From assembly GCF_003710865.1 (NCBI RefSeq), contig NZ_RHHO01000012.1, positions 62,001 through 126,000 on the forward strand: a stretch of 64,000 nt of DNA, given 5' to 3'. Positions within the stretch are counted from its first letter, which is position 1, and every line of letters begins with the position of its first letter. Positions 45,285 to 54,341 of the stretch are shown one piece after another. This DNA is from Brevibacillus borstelensis. GTDB lineage: Bacteria; Bacillota; Bacilli; Brevibacillales; Brevibacillaceae. The notes under the pieces are model-generated. The model did no database searches. It was given only the letters and a program-made list of their open reading frames with translations, and was not told the DNA's origin. Both the position numbers and the translations under genes were made by a program.

Positions 45285-46337
45285 ATGTCTGGAACCATCA
45301 AGCTTACTGCTCTTACCCAAAAGGGAGGCTGCGGCTGCAAGATCAGCCCTGACGCCCTTTCGTCTGTACTCAAAAATCTGCCCAAGCCTGCAGAGCGCGA
45401 TCCGCGTCTCTTGGTCGGCGTGGAGACTTCGGACGATGCCGGCGTCTACCAACTGACTGACGATTTGGCTATCGTACAGACGCTCGATTTTTTCACCCCG
45501 ATCGTGGATGATCCGTACTGGTTCGGCCAGATCGCTGCTGCCAATGCGATCAGCGATGTTTTTGCCATGGGCGGAAAACCGTTGACGGTCATGAACATCG
45601 TCGGCTTTCCCATTCACAAGCTGGACCCTTCGATTCTGACGGACATCCTGCGCGGCGCCGCTGAAAAGGTCGCAGAGGCGGGTGCCGTGCTCGTCGGCGG
45701 CCACTCCATCGACGATCAGGAGCCAAAATTCGGTCTTGCGGTTACCGGTATCATCCACCCTTCCCGCGTGCTGACCAACGCCGGGGCCAAGCCGGGTGAC
45801 GTGCTGATCCTGACCAAGCCGATCGGTGTGGGTATCCAAACGACCGCGATCAAGCGCGAAGCTCTTTCTCCGGAGAAGACAGAGCTGGTCATGGAAATCA
45901 TGGCTACGCTGAACAAGCGGGCCGCTGAATGCATGCACGATTTTCCCGTGCACGCCTGCACGGATGTGACCGGCTTTGGCCTCATGGGGCATGCGCTGGA
46001 AATGGCGGAAGGCAGCAAGGTCGGCATCCGCATCCGCCAGTCACAAGTGCCCGTCTTGCCTGGTACCCGCGAGCTGGCTGAACAGGGCATCGTCCCGGGC
46101 GGCAGCAAATCCAATTTCCGCTGGGTATCGGACCGCGTCCGTTTCCCGGAAGCATTGGACGAAACAGACCGGCTGATCCTCTGCGACGCCGTCACCTCCG
46201 GGGGATTGCTGATCAGCCTGCCTGCTGCTGATGGCGAGCGGCTGCTGCAAACCCTGCATGCAAATGGAGTAGAGTGGGCCCGGATCATCGCGGACGTCGT
46301 AGAGGACCATCCAGGTATGATCGAGGTTCACCCGTAG
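45285..46337 (+). CDS. selD: Selenide, water dikinase (selenophosphate synthase)
   Basis: Enzyme of 350 residues that makes selenophosphate from selenide and ATP. The N-terminal active-site loop reads KGGCGCKISP (about 12-21), with Cys codons (TGC), so it is not a selenoprotein. Further motifs are SDDAGVYQLTDDLAIVQTLDFFTPIVDDPYWFGQIAAANAISDVFAMGG and VGGHSIDDQEPKFGLAVTG. Start ATG at 45285 (MSGTIKLTAL) after TCAGGAGGTC. With mnmH it forms a complete selenouridine module; no selA, selB or tRNA-Sec was seen in the window. Confidence 0.96.
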   Translation: MSGTIKLTALTQKGGCGCKISPDALSSVLKNLPKPAERDPRLLVGVETSDDAGVYQLTDDLAIVQTLDFFTPIVDDPYWFGQIAAANAISDVFAMGGKPLTVMNIVGFPIHKLDPSILTDILRGAAEKVAEAGAVLVGGHSIDDQEPKFGLAVTGIIHPSRVLTNAGAKPGDVLILTKPIGVGIQTTAIKREALSPEKTELVMEIMATLNKRAAECMHDFPVHACTDVTGFGLMGHALEMAEGSKVGIRIRQSQVPVLPGTRELAEQGIVPGGSKSNFRWVSDRVRFPEALDETDRLILCDAVTSGGLLISLPAADGERLLQTLHANGVEWARIIADVVEDHPGMIEVHP

Positions 46338-46352
46338 AACAAAAAAATTTTC

Positions 46353-46382
46353 TTGCATTTTTTCCCGACAGTGGAGTATTCT
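46353..46382 (+). promoter_or_regulatory. Candidate promoter of the MFS leader transcript
   Basis: TTGCAT (46353-46358) and TATTCT (46377-46382) are 18 bases apart, just downstream of the selD stop and about 55 bases before the leader peptide start. Confidence 0.55.
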
Positions 46383-46436
46383 AGTCAACAAGAGTCAATC
46401 TGGCAAAAAATTTTTGAAAGACGGGAGTGTTGGTTC

Positions 46437-46466
46437 ATGTTGCTTTCTGTAGTTTCTACGATTTAG
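46437..46466 (+). CDS. Leader peptide MLLSVVSTI
   Basis: A 9-codon open frame, ATG at 46437 to TAG at 46464-46466, preceded by GGGAGTG at 8 bases or so. It is too short for usual gene finding. It stands at the head of a ~390-base untranslated leader that ends in an intrinsic terminator before an MFS exporter gene. Such leaders with short peptides are known for drug-inducible exporters and resistance genes, where a stalled ribosome changes the RNA fold. Function here is inferred. Confidence 0.5.
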   Translation: MLLSVVSTI

Positions 46467-46725
46467 ATTGGGGACCTTGTCCAGGGGTCCTCACCCCTGA
46501 CAAAACCCTATCTGAATGCAAGAAGCTGCAGGATGCCTGAACCCGCTTCCGTCTTTTCTGATCTGGGACATTCGGTGTAGAATCGAGACCGTTCTTTTGT
46601 CGATTCTGCGTACGGGATACGTACCTTGTTTTCGCGTACCCCAAGACCCCGTCCCAGTATCCCGACCCAGACGCAAAAAGCGCAAGCGGAAGAGGTTTTC
46701 ACACTCCTCCGTTTGCGCTTTTTTT
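46467..46725 (+). promoter_or_regulatory. Structured leader with mutually exclusive hairpins and terminator (candidate attenuator)
   Basis: Right after the leader peptide, GGACC (46472-46476) can pair with GGTCC (46486-46490), or AGGGG (46483-46487) with CCCCT (46494-46498), not both. GGGGTC (46484-46489) can also pair with GACCCC (46645-46650). GGGATAC (46614-46620) pairs with GTATCCC (46657-46663). An intrinsic terminator follows: AAAAAGCGCAA-CGGAAGAGG (46675-46695) against CTCCTCCG-TTGCGCTTTTTTT (46704-46725). It does not match a T-box or a riboswitch class I can recognise. Confidence 0.6.
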
Positions 46726-46823
46726 CATAATCCAAGCCGAACCAGGAGAGAATCAGCCCCTCACAAAGGCGGGGCACCTGCAGATGCGAAACGAGCTTCT
46801 TTGAGAGATTGGAGGAAATTTTC

Positions 46824-48092
46824 ATGTATTGGCGTTCTTGGGACCTCAACCTAAAGGTCCGCCTGTTCGGCGAGTTGATTACGCATACGTTTTTCTGGAT
46901 GTACTTTCCCTTCATGGCCTTATATTTCAGCGATGTTTTCGGTAAGGATGTAGCCGGACTGCTGCTGATGGTTCCTCCGCTGCTCGGCATCGTCGCCAAT
47001 CTGGCCGGCGGGTATCTGGCAGACCGGATCGGCCGTAGAAAGACCATGCTGATCGCCATTTTTTCATCATCCGTCATGTTTGCACTGTTTGCATTTTCGT
47101 CTTCGCCGTGGATGACTTACGTGGCTTTTATCGGCATTGGGATGGCCGGATCGATGTATTGGCCCGCCAGCTCTGCCATGGTGGCCGATCTGACAACGGA
47201 AGACGAGCGCCGCGTAGTCTTCGCCACCTTTTACACAGCGATGAACATCGGGGTTGTCGCCGGTCCCGTGCTCGGTTCCATCTTCTTTGTCCACTACCGC
47301 TTTGAACTGCTGCTCGCCTGTACCATCGTGGAATTTGTCTACGGGGTCTTGCTCTTCTTTTTGATCCGGGAGACGCTTCCTTCTCTCATCGGCAAGGCAG
47401 AGGCCGCGCCGGCCAAGCGTTTTTCGCTGAAAGAACAGTTCCGGAGCTATGCGGTCATTTTTACAGACAAACCGTTTGCCATCTACATTCTGGCTGGCAT
47501 TCTGGTAGCCATCGCCTTCATGCAGCTGGACCTGTACATGGCACTGTACGTAAAAGAGCACGTGCCCAGTCAGCCGCTGGTCTGGTGGGGAGATTGGTCC
47601 TTTTCTATCGGGGGGACATCCGCATTTGGCTGGCTGATGGGATTGAACGGTCTTTTGGTCGTGCTGTTTACCCTGCCTGTCACCCGCTGGTTTCAGCACT
47701 GGAGCGACCGGAACAGCCTGATCCTCTCCTCCGTCCTGTACGGCTTTGGCCTGTTCCTGATGGCTTTTACGAACAACATTTGGCTGTTGTTCGGCTGTAT
47801 GTTCGTACTGACTCTGGGCGAATTGATCCGCACGCCGGTCGTGCAGAGCTTTATCAGCAAATATGCGCCTGAGGACGCCCGGGGTCAGTACATGGGAGCA
47901 TCATCGCTGCAATTTTCCATCGGCCGGTTTATCGCGCCGCTCGCCATCGGTCTGTCCGAGTGGCTGTCGCCGCTCGGCGTCTTCTCGATTATCTTGGGTA
48001 TTTCGCTGTTGAGTGCTTTGCTGTATGTGTATATGTTCCGGTTGATACCGGAGGGTGGTGGTATTGAAAGAACATCGGGGTATGGAGGGTAA
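46824..48092 (+). CDS. MFS transporter (multidrug-export type) behind an attenuator-like leader
   Basis: Twelve-helix permease of 422 residues. The loop 2-3 motif GGYLADRIGRRKTML (about 57-71) is the classic MFS signature, and MNIGVVAGPVLGSIFF matches the motif C of antiporters, which supports export. Start ATG at 46824 (MYWRSWDLNLK) after GGAGGAAATTTTC; a TTG five codons earlier is in frame but overlaps the site. A 400-base leader with a short peptide and a terminator precedes it. Confidence 0.9.
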   Translation: MYWRSWDLNLKVRLFGELITHTFFWMYFPFMALYFSDVFGKDVAGLLLMVPPLLGIVANLAGGYLADRIGRRKTMLIAIFSSSVMFALFAFSSSPWMTYVAFIGIGMAGSMYWPASSAMVADLTTEDERRVVFATFYTAMNIGVVAGPVLGSIFFVHYRFELLLACTIVEFVYGVLLFFLIRETLPSLIGKAEAAPAKRFSLKEQFRSYAVIFTDKPFAIYILAGILVAIAFMQLDLYMALYVKEHVPSQPLVWWGDWSFSIGGTSAFGWLMGLNGLLVVLFTLPVTRWFQHWSDRNSLILSSVLYGFGLFLMAFTNNIWLLFGCMFVLTLGELIRTPVVQSFISKYAPEDARGQYMGASSLQFSIGRFIAPLAIGLSEWLSPLGVFSIILGISLLSALLYVYMFRLIPEGGGIERTSGYGG

Positions 48093-48165
48093 AAGACGAG
48101 CAAAGCAAAGTAGGAATATAATAAGAGATGCCAGGCGTGTCCTGTAAGATGAGGCTACTAGATTA

Positions 48166-48215
48166 AAACAAGAGGGTTTGTCTTCCGAGGGAGTTAGTCC
48201 CTCTTGTTTCTACTT
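48166..48215 (+). terminator. Terminator of the MFS gene
   Basis: AAACAAGAGGG (48166-48176) pairs with CCCTCTTGTTT (48199-48209) around a loop that can also fold on itself. The T run after it is broken (CTACTT). From here to about 48385 the sequence is AT-rich with no gene seen. Confidence 0.7.
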
Positions 48216-48388
48216 AACTATCTTACCTTGTAAATGGTGTCCTTTCTACTTGTCCGAGACAAAGTTAACGACTTGTAATAAACAAATCAAGTAACAAAAT
48301 GCTAATTGAAAATTATACAATAAATGGTTTATATTGTTGTTTATTACCAATATTATACAATTATAAAATATTTTTTGGAAAGGGTGTT

Positions 48389-49199
48389 TAGTTCTCTCTT
48401 GATGAATATAGTGAATCTGAAAATAAATATAATTTAAGTGATGTTACTTAAGAATATGTTAATTCTCATCCCCGTGAGTACAAAGAAAGAATTCGCAATC
48501 TAGACAAAGCAGTATGGAAAAAGGAATTAGTTGCTTTAGCAAAACAAGCAGATAGAATGGAAGAGGCCCAGAAAATAATTGATAGGGATAGAAAAAAAAG
48601 GAAAACTTAAAGATCAATATGAAATAAAATTTGCTGATGGTACCATTTTTAGAGCTAGTTTTAACACATCTGAAACAGACCCTCAAAGATATAAAGAACT
48701 AACAAAAGATCTAGCAGCAGCTCAATTACTACCTCACATTGCTGGTCCGTGGAATTATTCGACATATATTGACACACATACAACTCCTGATAAGTCGGGA
48801 AACTATGTCACAGGTCCATCGTGGGAGTTTCAACAAGGTATTAGTTACTCTAGAGTAGCGATAGTCCATCACTTTTATTTAAACAATAACAATACCCCCG
48901 GAAATATATTAGATGATGCTGTAAGCACGAATACATCAGCAACTAGTGGTGCCGCAGCAGGTTACGGAGTTGTAGAAATTACAGAAGAGTCTGTAAAAAA
49001 CCCTTTTACTTATGCCAAAGGGATCTCAAGTTACATTCAATCCTACCAACCAGCGACAGCAAGAGTATCTAAGGCATTTTCTGCTAGTTTTCTGGGATTA
49101 TCCATTAACGCTGGAGCCTCGGCAAGCTGGAAGCAATACGCAATTAGTGAGGTTGAAGGACCCGGTATTATTTACATGTTTGCCGCTATGTATAAATAA
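48389..49199 (+). pseudogene. Broken AT-rich gene of unknown function
   Basis: A coding frame interrupted at three places. A possible start GTG at 48389 after GGAAAGG gives MFSSL, a frameshift near 48404 joins it to DEYSESENKYNLSDVT, a TAA at 48449-48451 interrupts it (one base from CAA), then EYVNSHPREYKERIRNLDKAVWKKELVALAKQADRMEEAQKIIDRD runs to an A8 tract at 48592-48599 where the frame shifts by one, and the rest continues KKGKLKDQYEIKFADGT... for about 200 residues to FAAMYK at 49199. The C-terminal part is Ser/Thr/Ala-rich (NTSATSGAAAGYGV). No family recognised. The 3' piece, from TTG at 48579, might still be translated. Base composition is far more AT-rich than the surroundings. Confidence 0.65.
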
Positions 49200-49227
49200 A
49201 AGTGGGGGAAACCCCACTTTTATTTAA
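49198..49227 (+). terminator. Hairpin between the broken gene and the lipoprotein gene
   Basis: AAAAGTGGGG pairs with CCCCACTTTT with a 4-base loop, then ATTTAAGGAGG, so the hairpin directly precedes the ribosome-binding site of the next gene. Confidence 0.7.
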
Positions 49228-49243
49228 GGAGGAAACCAATTTA

Positions 49244-49813
49244 ATGAAAACTAAATTATTTTATACTGTACTGTTATTTCTGCTTTTATTAGGATGTCAA
49301 CCTAAAGAAATAAACACCAGTCCAGAAACGATTAGTTTTACAGATGAAGACCAAGCGCTAATTTCATTTGTTCATCAAAAGACAGACGAAAAAATAGGTT
49401 CGAAAGTTGAAGATTTCAAAGTTGTGAAGGTTTCATATATCGAACAATCTGGATTTGGACAATTTATTTTTAATAAGAATGAGGAACGATTTGAAGGTTC
49501 ATTCTATGCTGAACATAACAAAAACAACTGGGAGATTGTTCATCTGGAAATAGCAAAGATGGATGTTAACTCGCCGTTTACAAAACTGCAAGTAGTAGGA
49601 GGCTTGCGAAATAAAGACACTAATTTCCAAATCATTTGCGGAGTAATTAATGACAGCAGGATCAAATCGGTTCAAATTACATACCCAAATAATGAATCTT
49701 CCATAATAATGATCGATAATTATAAATACTACTTTGATGTTAGACTCGGTGTTAAAACGTTTTCCACAATCGTAGCGTACGACGAAAACTACAATGAAAT
49801 CAGCTCTTATTAA
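49244..49813 (+). CDS. Putative lipoprotein of unknown function
   Basis: Protein of 189 residues. A short charged N-terminus and hydrophobic core end in a good lipobox, LLLLGC (Cys about 17), so it should be lipid-anchored outside the membrane. The mature part has charged and beta-like stretches (FTDEDQALISFVHQKTDEKIGSKVEDFKVVKVSYIEQSGFGQFIF, DVRLGVKTFSTIVAYDENYNEISSY). No family recognised. Start ATG at 49244 after AAGGAGG at 11 bases. It shares the AT-rich composition of the broken gene before it and may have arrived with it. Confidence 0.75.
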   Translation: MKTKLFYTVLLFLLLLGCQPKEINTSPETISFTDEDQALISFVHQKTDEKIGSKVEDFKVVKVSYIEQSGFGQFIFNKNEERFEGSFYAEHNKNNWEIVHLEIAKMDVNSPFTKLQVVGGLRNKDTNFQIICGVINDSRIKSVQITYPNNESSIIMIDNYKYYFDVRLGVKTFSTIVAYDENYNEISSY

Positions 49814-49821
49814 AACTTGCT

Positions 49822-49856
49822 AAAAGGTCTGCTTCCCTTCGGAGGCAGACCTTTTT
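49822..49856. terminator. Bidirectional terminator between the lipoprotein gene and the SLH/DUF4855 gene
   Basis: AAAAGGTCTGC (49822-49832) pairs with GCAGACCTTTTT (49845-49856). It closes both convergent genes. Confidence 0.92.
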
Positions 49857-49870
49857 CAGCGTTCACAAAT

Positions 49871-52800
49871 CTACTTGTTCACCGGAATTTCTTCCGGCAG
49901 ATAATACTCATCCTGCTCAAACTTTCCTCGCATCCACTTATACGTGTCATCATAGATAGCGCGGATCACAGGATCATCGCTGTTCGCGGCGATCAGCAGC
50001 GTTTTCGAACCAAAATAATAGGCGTGAATATTATTTTTGTCCATACCGGCTTTGCGCGCCGCGATCAACTGGTTGTAGTACAGCTGGTAGAACTTCGGAT
50101 CGCGGTACATCCGGTCGTCCCCTTCGATCTCGACGTCCATGCTGTACTTTTGCATCACTTCCACCGTTCCCTGGATACGCTCCAGCGGAACCGGCTTGTC
50201 GGTGTAGTAGGTCGGCTGCAGGAACGCATTGTCAAAATACAGGGACTTCCACTCGCTGAGCCCTGGCGCCCCGAAATAAGGAATCCAGTAATATCGCAGC
50301 GAATCGTTGTGGACCATGCTGCCCATGTGGCGGATCAGGTCTCGTTCCTTTGGAGCTCCGTCTTCTACCAGCTCATGGAACCAGTAGATGCCGTCGAGTC
50401 GCAGGTACTGGAAGCCAGCCTGATCCCAGCGCTTCTTCAGTTCTCCATAGTACCATTCCAATGCTTGCTTGCGGTTTTGGTACGCTTGCTCTTCGCCCAC
50501 CTGCTTGGCGTTGAAGGAAAGCGACCCTTTTTTCGGATCGATCACGCCGAAGTCCGTTTGCGCCGAATTGGGGTACGGCAGCGCCAATACGACATTTTCT
50601 ATCGTCGGCGATGCATACAGCGTTCCCCGCAAGCGGTTGAACTCTCGCATCGCACTGTTCAGCGCGTCGAGCTGTTGGTTGGAGCGGTACAAATCATCCA
50701 AATACTGCTTCCACCTGTCCTTGGTGGCCGGCATGGTCTGGTACGGCAGGAAGAGGATCGTATCAAACATCTGATCCCGCATGTACCCGTCTGTGGTTCG
50801 GTAGCCGACCATCGGGAGGAATTCTTCCTTTGTCCAGGTTCCCCGTTCGCCGTGTTCACCGGTATAGGCGAGAAGCATGTTCTCTACTCGGCGAGGCAAC
50901 GGTTTTACCGCTTGGGGATCGGTCTGGTTGGCAAATGGCAGCAGCACCGGCGGCGCTGCGCTTCCCTTGCCATCCCTGCCCCATACTTCGAGCTGTCTGG
51001 CGAAGGCAAACACCTTTACCGGGAAGGATACCCGTACATAGCGGGTCTCCACCTGCGGCAGCGTAACGGCCAGCGTCCGCTCAACTACAGCATCCTCCGC
51101 CTGAGATACATCGTGCTTTGCTTTTCCGGCAAAATACCATGCTTTCCCGTCAGGGGACACTTCCACGTCCATCCACTCCGGAATGGTGATTCCTGAGGTT
51201 CTTTGATGCTTGAGCGTGAGCGTTACTCTCTCCAGCTGTTTGGCTTCCGGCAGCACAACCGTCACCTTTCGGCCAAATTGGCGATTGTAGCCCGTCCATG
51301 TCTCGGAAGGCGTGACCAAGCCGCCGACTGGGCCGGGATATTGTTTTTCGACTTCCTGGAAGAATGCATCTGCCATTCCAAACGTTTTTACGGATGTGAA
51401 GCTCCCCGGGGCGAGATTGACCAGCTCGTCCTCCTCGGAAGGCTGATCGACATCGCTGTCGGTGTTTTCGCTATCATTATCGTTGTTTTCGGCATTTTTG
51501 CTTTCGGTATCTTTATTTCCAGTATCCATGCTGTCGGTTTCTTTGCTGCCTGTTTCTTTGCTTCCAGTATCCTCGCTTCCGGCAGCTTTGCTGTCGCTAC
51601 CCTTGCTGCTGGCTTCCTGGCCGCTGCCCGGCTGCGAACCAACCGCTTCATTTTTTTTGCCGTTCTCCGCCTTTTGGGACTGGCTGTCTCCCGCAAGCTC
51701 GGATGCTGCCGTGTCGGTTGTACTAGCTTGTTCTTTCTTTTCCGAATCAGGCGTTCCCGTTTTCTCGGATGCCTGTCCATTTTTGGATTCCGCCTGCTTT
51801 TCATCCGCATCCGCTTTTTTCGCGGCGTTGCCAGATTCCTTGGCGTCAGCGGCTTGCTTTCCTTCCGCCGTTCCCTTTGCATCCTGTCCTTTTGCCTCGT
51901 CTTTCTTCGGCTCGACAGGCGCATTCGTTATTTCCACGGGAATCGTCACTTGTTTGAAACCGACGTTTACCGTCAGTGTGCCTTTCCCGGCAGAGGGACC
52001 GGCGACGAAGGTGCCGTCCGGCAAGATCGTACCGAGCTCCGGGTGGTCAAACGCGAAGACCGGGGTAAACGGCAGGGCTCCTCCGCTCGGGCGTGTGACC
52101 TCTACGCGCTCGCTGGTGCCAGCCATCACCGTCAGCTTTGTCTTGCTGACGGCAAAATCGACTTTCTCCGCCAGCTGATAACGGGCATTCCAGACGCGCT
52201 CCGCGATGACAGCAGCGTCTCCTCTCGTCACCTGTCCCTGTGGACGGAATGCGCCATTGGCTCCCTTCATCCAGCCTTGGGCGGTGACGGATGCTACCGC
52301 TTCCCTGGCATAGTCGGCGATTTCATCCTCGTCGTCGTACGCTTCCTTCCCCAGTATTTGCTTCGGACCACTGCCCGCCTTCCAAAGCCTGTCTAAAATG
52401 ACGGCCATCTCCTGCCGGGTCAGGGGATCTGCAGCCCCCAGCGTGCCATCGCTGCGTCCGTTCAGCACGCCAAGTTCCGTCAGGCCGTAAATGTACGGCG
52501 CATAAGGACTGTTCATCGACACATCCTCGTATTTCTCTTCTCTCGGCAGCTTGGGTTGTACCCCCATCACCTTTGCCAGCAAAACGAACACGTCTTGTCT
52601 GGAAATAGCCTCCTGCGGCAGGAACAGATTGTCCTTTTTCCCGCTGATCAGTTGAAGCGACGCCAAATGATTGACCGACTCGCGGGCATAGCTGTTCGTC
52701 AGATCGCTAAAGACAATCGCCTGTTCATCAGGCAAGCGCTCCGCCTCTGTCTTTTTGTCCGGCTCAGGGGCGGTGCCGGTCGGAACAGTCGGTCCCGTGG

Positions 52801-52879
52801 CGGCGGCTGCCGAGGTGGCCATCAATGAAAATGCCAGGAAAGCAGCCATTACCCTCCCTGCAGATCGTCTTACACCCAT
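49871..52879 (-). CDS. SLH-anchored surface protein with DUF4855 domain
   Basis: Exported protein of 1002 residues. Signal peptide about 1-27; three SLH repeats at about 55-100 (FSDLTNSYARESVNHLASLQLISGKKDNLFLPQEAISRQD), 118-165 and 182-232; an Ig-like segment (about 240-315); then a long low-complexity Lys/Glu/Ser/Asp linker (about 318-490) made of near-repeats such as GSKETGSKETDSMDTGNKD. The C-terminal half (about 490-1002) fits DUF4855: VGYRTTDGYMRDQMFDTILFLPYQ, FQYLRLDGIYWFHELV and YYWIPYFGAPG, probably a TIM-barrel glycoside-hydrolase-like fold. Start ATG at 52879 after GGAGGAGAAAAC. A wall- or polysaccharide-related role is inferred. Confidence 0.9.
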   Translation of the reverse strand: MGVRRSAGRVMAAFLAFSLMATSAAAATGPTVPTGTAPEPDKKTEAERLPDEQAIVFSDLTNSYARESVNHLASLQLISGKKDNLFLPQEAISRQDVFVLLAKVMGVQPKLPREEKYEDVSMNSPYAPYIYGLTELGVLNGRSDGTLGAADPLTRQEMAVILDRLWKAGSGPKQILGKEAYDDEDEIADYAREAVASVTAQGWMKGANGAFRPQGQVTRGDAAVIAERVWNARYQLAEKVDFAVSKTKLTVMAGTSERVEVTRPSGGALPFTPVFAFDHPELGTILPDGTFVAGPSAGKGTLTVNVGFKQVTIPVEITNAPVEPKKDEAKGQDAKGTAEGKQAADAKESGNAAKKADADEKQAESKNGQASEKTGTPDSEKKEQASTTDTAASELAGDSQSQKAENGKKNEAVGSQPGSGQEASSKGSDSKAAGSEDTGSKETGSKETDSMDTGNKDTESKNAENNDNDSENTDSDVDQPSEEDELVNLAPGSFTSVKTFGMADAFFQEVEKQYPGPVGGLVTPSETWTGYNRQFGRKVTVVLPEAKQLERVTLTLKHQRTSGITIPEWMDVEVSPDGKAWYFAGKAKHDVSQAEDAVVERTLAVTLPQVETRYVRVSFPVKVFAFARQLEVWGRDGKGSAAPPVLLPFANQTDPQAVKPLPRRVENMLLAYTGEHGERGTWTKEEFLPMVGYRTTDGYMRDQMFDTILFLPYQTMPATKDRWKQYLDDLYRSNQQLDALNSAMREFNRLRGTLYASPTIENVVLALPYPNSAQTDFGVIDPKKGSLSFNAKQVGEEQAYQNRKQALEWYYGELKKRWDQAGFQYLRLDGIYWFHELVEDGAPKERDLIRHMGSMVHNDSLRYYWIPYFGAPGLSEWKSLYFDNAFLQPTYYTDKPVPLERIQGTVEVMQKYSMDVEIEGDDRMYRDPKFYQLYYNQLIAARKAGMDKNNIHAYYFGSKTLLIAANSDDPVIRAIYDDTYKWMRGKFEQDEYYLPEEIPVNK

Positions 52880-52970
52880 GTTTTCTCCTCCATTGCGCTT
52901 CTTTCTGCTTTGTGTTTGATTTGCTTACGTTACCCCACAAGAGACGTCCCGGTTCCTTTGAACAAACGAA

Positions 52971-54131
52971 TCAATCCGCCGGGGTTTCTGATTTGTTCGG
53001 ACGGGGCGGCCGCGGTCCAAAGAACTGGTAGTAGTCGACCTTGATATTTCCGTTGTACAGCTTCCGCTTCTTGCTCGCCTTGCGTCCAAAATGCTCCTCA
53101 AACTGCTCGTCCGAGGTCAGCATGTAGATGGACCATGTATCCAAGGTCCGCAGAGCCTCCGCCATCTCCCGATACAGGCGGGCGGCTTGCTTCCAGTCTC
53201 CGAGCCGTTCGCCGTACGGCGGGTTGCAGATCAGGTAGCCGTACTTTCGCTTGGTGCGGACATTGCGGACGTCCATCTGTTGAAAATGGATGTGCTCATC
53301 TACGGCTGCTTCGGCTGCATTCCGTCTCGCGACCCGCAAAATATCCTCGTCAATATCGGTTCCGATAATCTCCAGCGGCTGGTCGTATCTGGCCAGATCA
53401 TGCGTCTCGGCCCGCGCTTCCCGCCATGCCGTCTTCGGTATCGTCGGCCAGCTTTCCGAAACGAATTCCCGGTTCATACCCGGCGCGATGTTTTGCCCGA
53501 TCAAAGCCGCTTCGATCGGAATTGTCCCCGAGCCGCACATCGGGTCCATCAACGTCCGGTCCGGCTTCCAGCGTGACAGCAGAATCATCGCCGCCGCCAT
53601 CGTCTCCTTCAAGGGAGCTGCGCCGATCAGGCTCCGGTAGCCGCGCTTGTGGAGCCCCGGCCCCGTCGTGTCAATCGTCAAGGTCGCGATGTCCTTCAAA
53701 AGCGCTACCTCGATTTTGTACAACGGCCCCTTTTCTTCAAACCAATCCTGCTTGTACGTCTTTTTCAGACTTTCCACGACTGCCTTTTTGACGATCGCCT
53801 GGCAGTCCGGTACGCTGAACAGCGTTGATTTTACCGATTTTCCTTCGACGGGGAATGTCGCATCTGCCGGTATCCAATCCGACCACGGAAGCGCTTTTGT
53901 CTGCTCAAACAGCTCGTCAAACGTCGTCGCCCGAAACTCCCCTATCTTTAGACGCACGCGATCCGCCGTTCGTAACCATAAATTTGTCCGGGGAATCGCG
54001 GAAATATCTGCCGTAAACTCAACTTTTCCATTTTCTACTCTGACATCCTGATAGCCCAGTGCCCTAACTTCATCGGCTACCACTGACTCCAGGCCAAATG
54101 TCGCCGTTGCGATCAATTCCACTTTTTGCAT
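52971..54131 (-). CDS. THUMP-domain RNA methyltransferase (YpsC/RlmL-type)
   Basis: SAM-dependent methyltransferase of 386 residues. The N-terminal THUMP domain (about 40-155) precedes the catalytic domain, with LMDPMCGSGTIPIEAALIGQNIAPG (about 193-217), GTDIDEDILRVARRNA (about 264-279) and the N6-amine signature ICNPPYGERLGD (about 304-315). Relatives methylate the N2 of a 23S rRNA guanine. Start ATG at 54131 after CAGGAGATTATGGA. It lies alone between the DUF4855 gene and glcF. Confidence 0.92.
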   Translation of the reverse strand: MQKVELIATATFGLESVVADEVRALGYQDVRVENGKVEFTADISAIPRTNLWLRTADRVRLKIGEFRATTFDELFEQTKALPWSDWIPADATFPVEGKSVKSTLFSVPDCQAIVKKAVVESLKKTYKQDWFEEKGPLYKIEVALLKDIATLTIDTTGPGLHKRGYRSLIGAAPLKETMAAAMILLSRWKPDRTLMDPMCGSGTIPIEAALIGQNIAPGMNREFVSESWPTIPKTAWREARAETHDLARYDQPLEIIGTDIDEDILRVARRNAAEAAVDEHIHFQQMDVRNVRTKRKYGYLICNPPYGERLGDWKQAARLYREMAEALRTLDTWSIYMLTSDEQFEEHFGRKASKKRKLYNGNIKVDYYQFFGPRPPRPNKSETPAD

Positions 54132-54231
54132 TCCATAATCTCCTGTCCGTGCGTAAATGGGAGGGTCTTTCCCCCTATACTATATTACCCGATTCTGCTG
54201 GTGTATTGGTAATCTTCTACAGGGGCAAACC

Positions 54232-54261
54232 AAAAAGTCCCGTCCAAACGGAAACGGGACT
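54232..54261 (-). terminator. Intrinsic terminator of glcD-glcF
   Basis: AGTCCCGT (54236-54243) pairs with ACGGGACT (54254-54261); on the minus strand TTTTTGG follows. Confidence 0.85.
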
Positions 54262-54341
54262 ATGATCGTACGGTATGAAACGGCTCGCATTTGTCTGTTT
54301 CTTGGCAATTGGCGGCCTGCGGAGGAACCAATTGATCAGCC

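Noticed and set aside
45320-45345. Possible selenocysteine codon in selD
   Set aside because: The active-site codons are TGC (Cys); no in-frame TGA.
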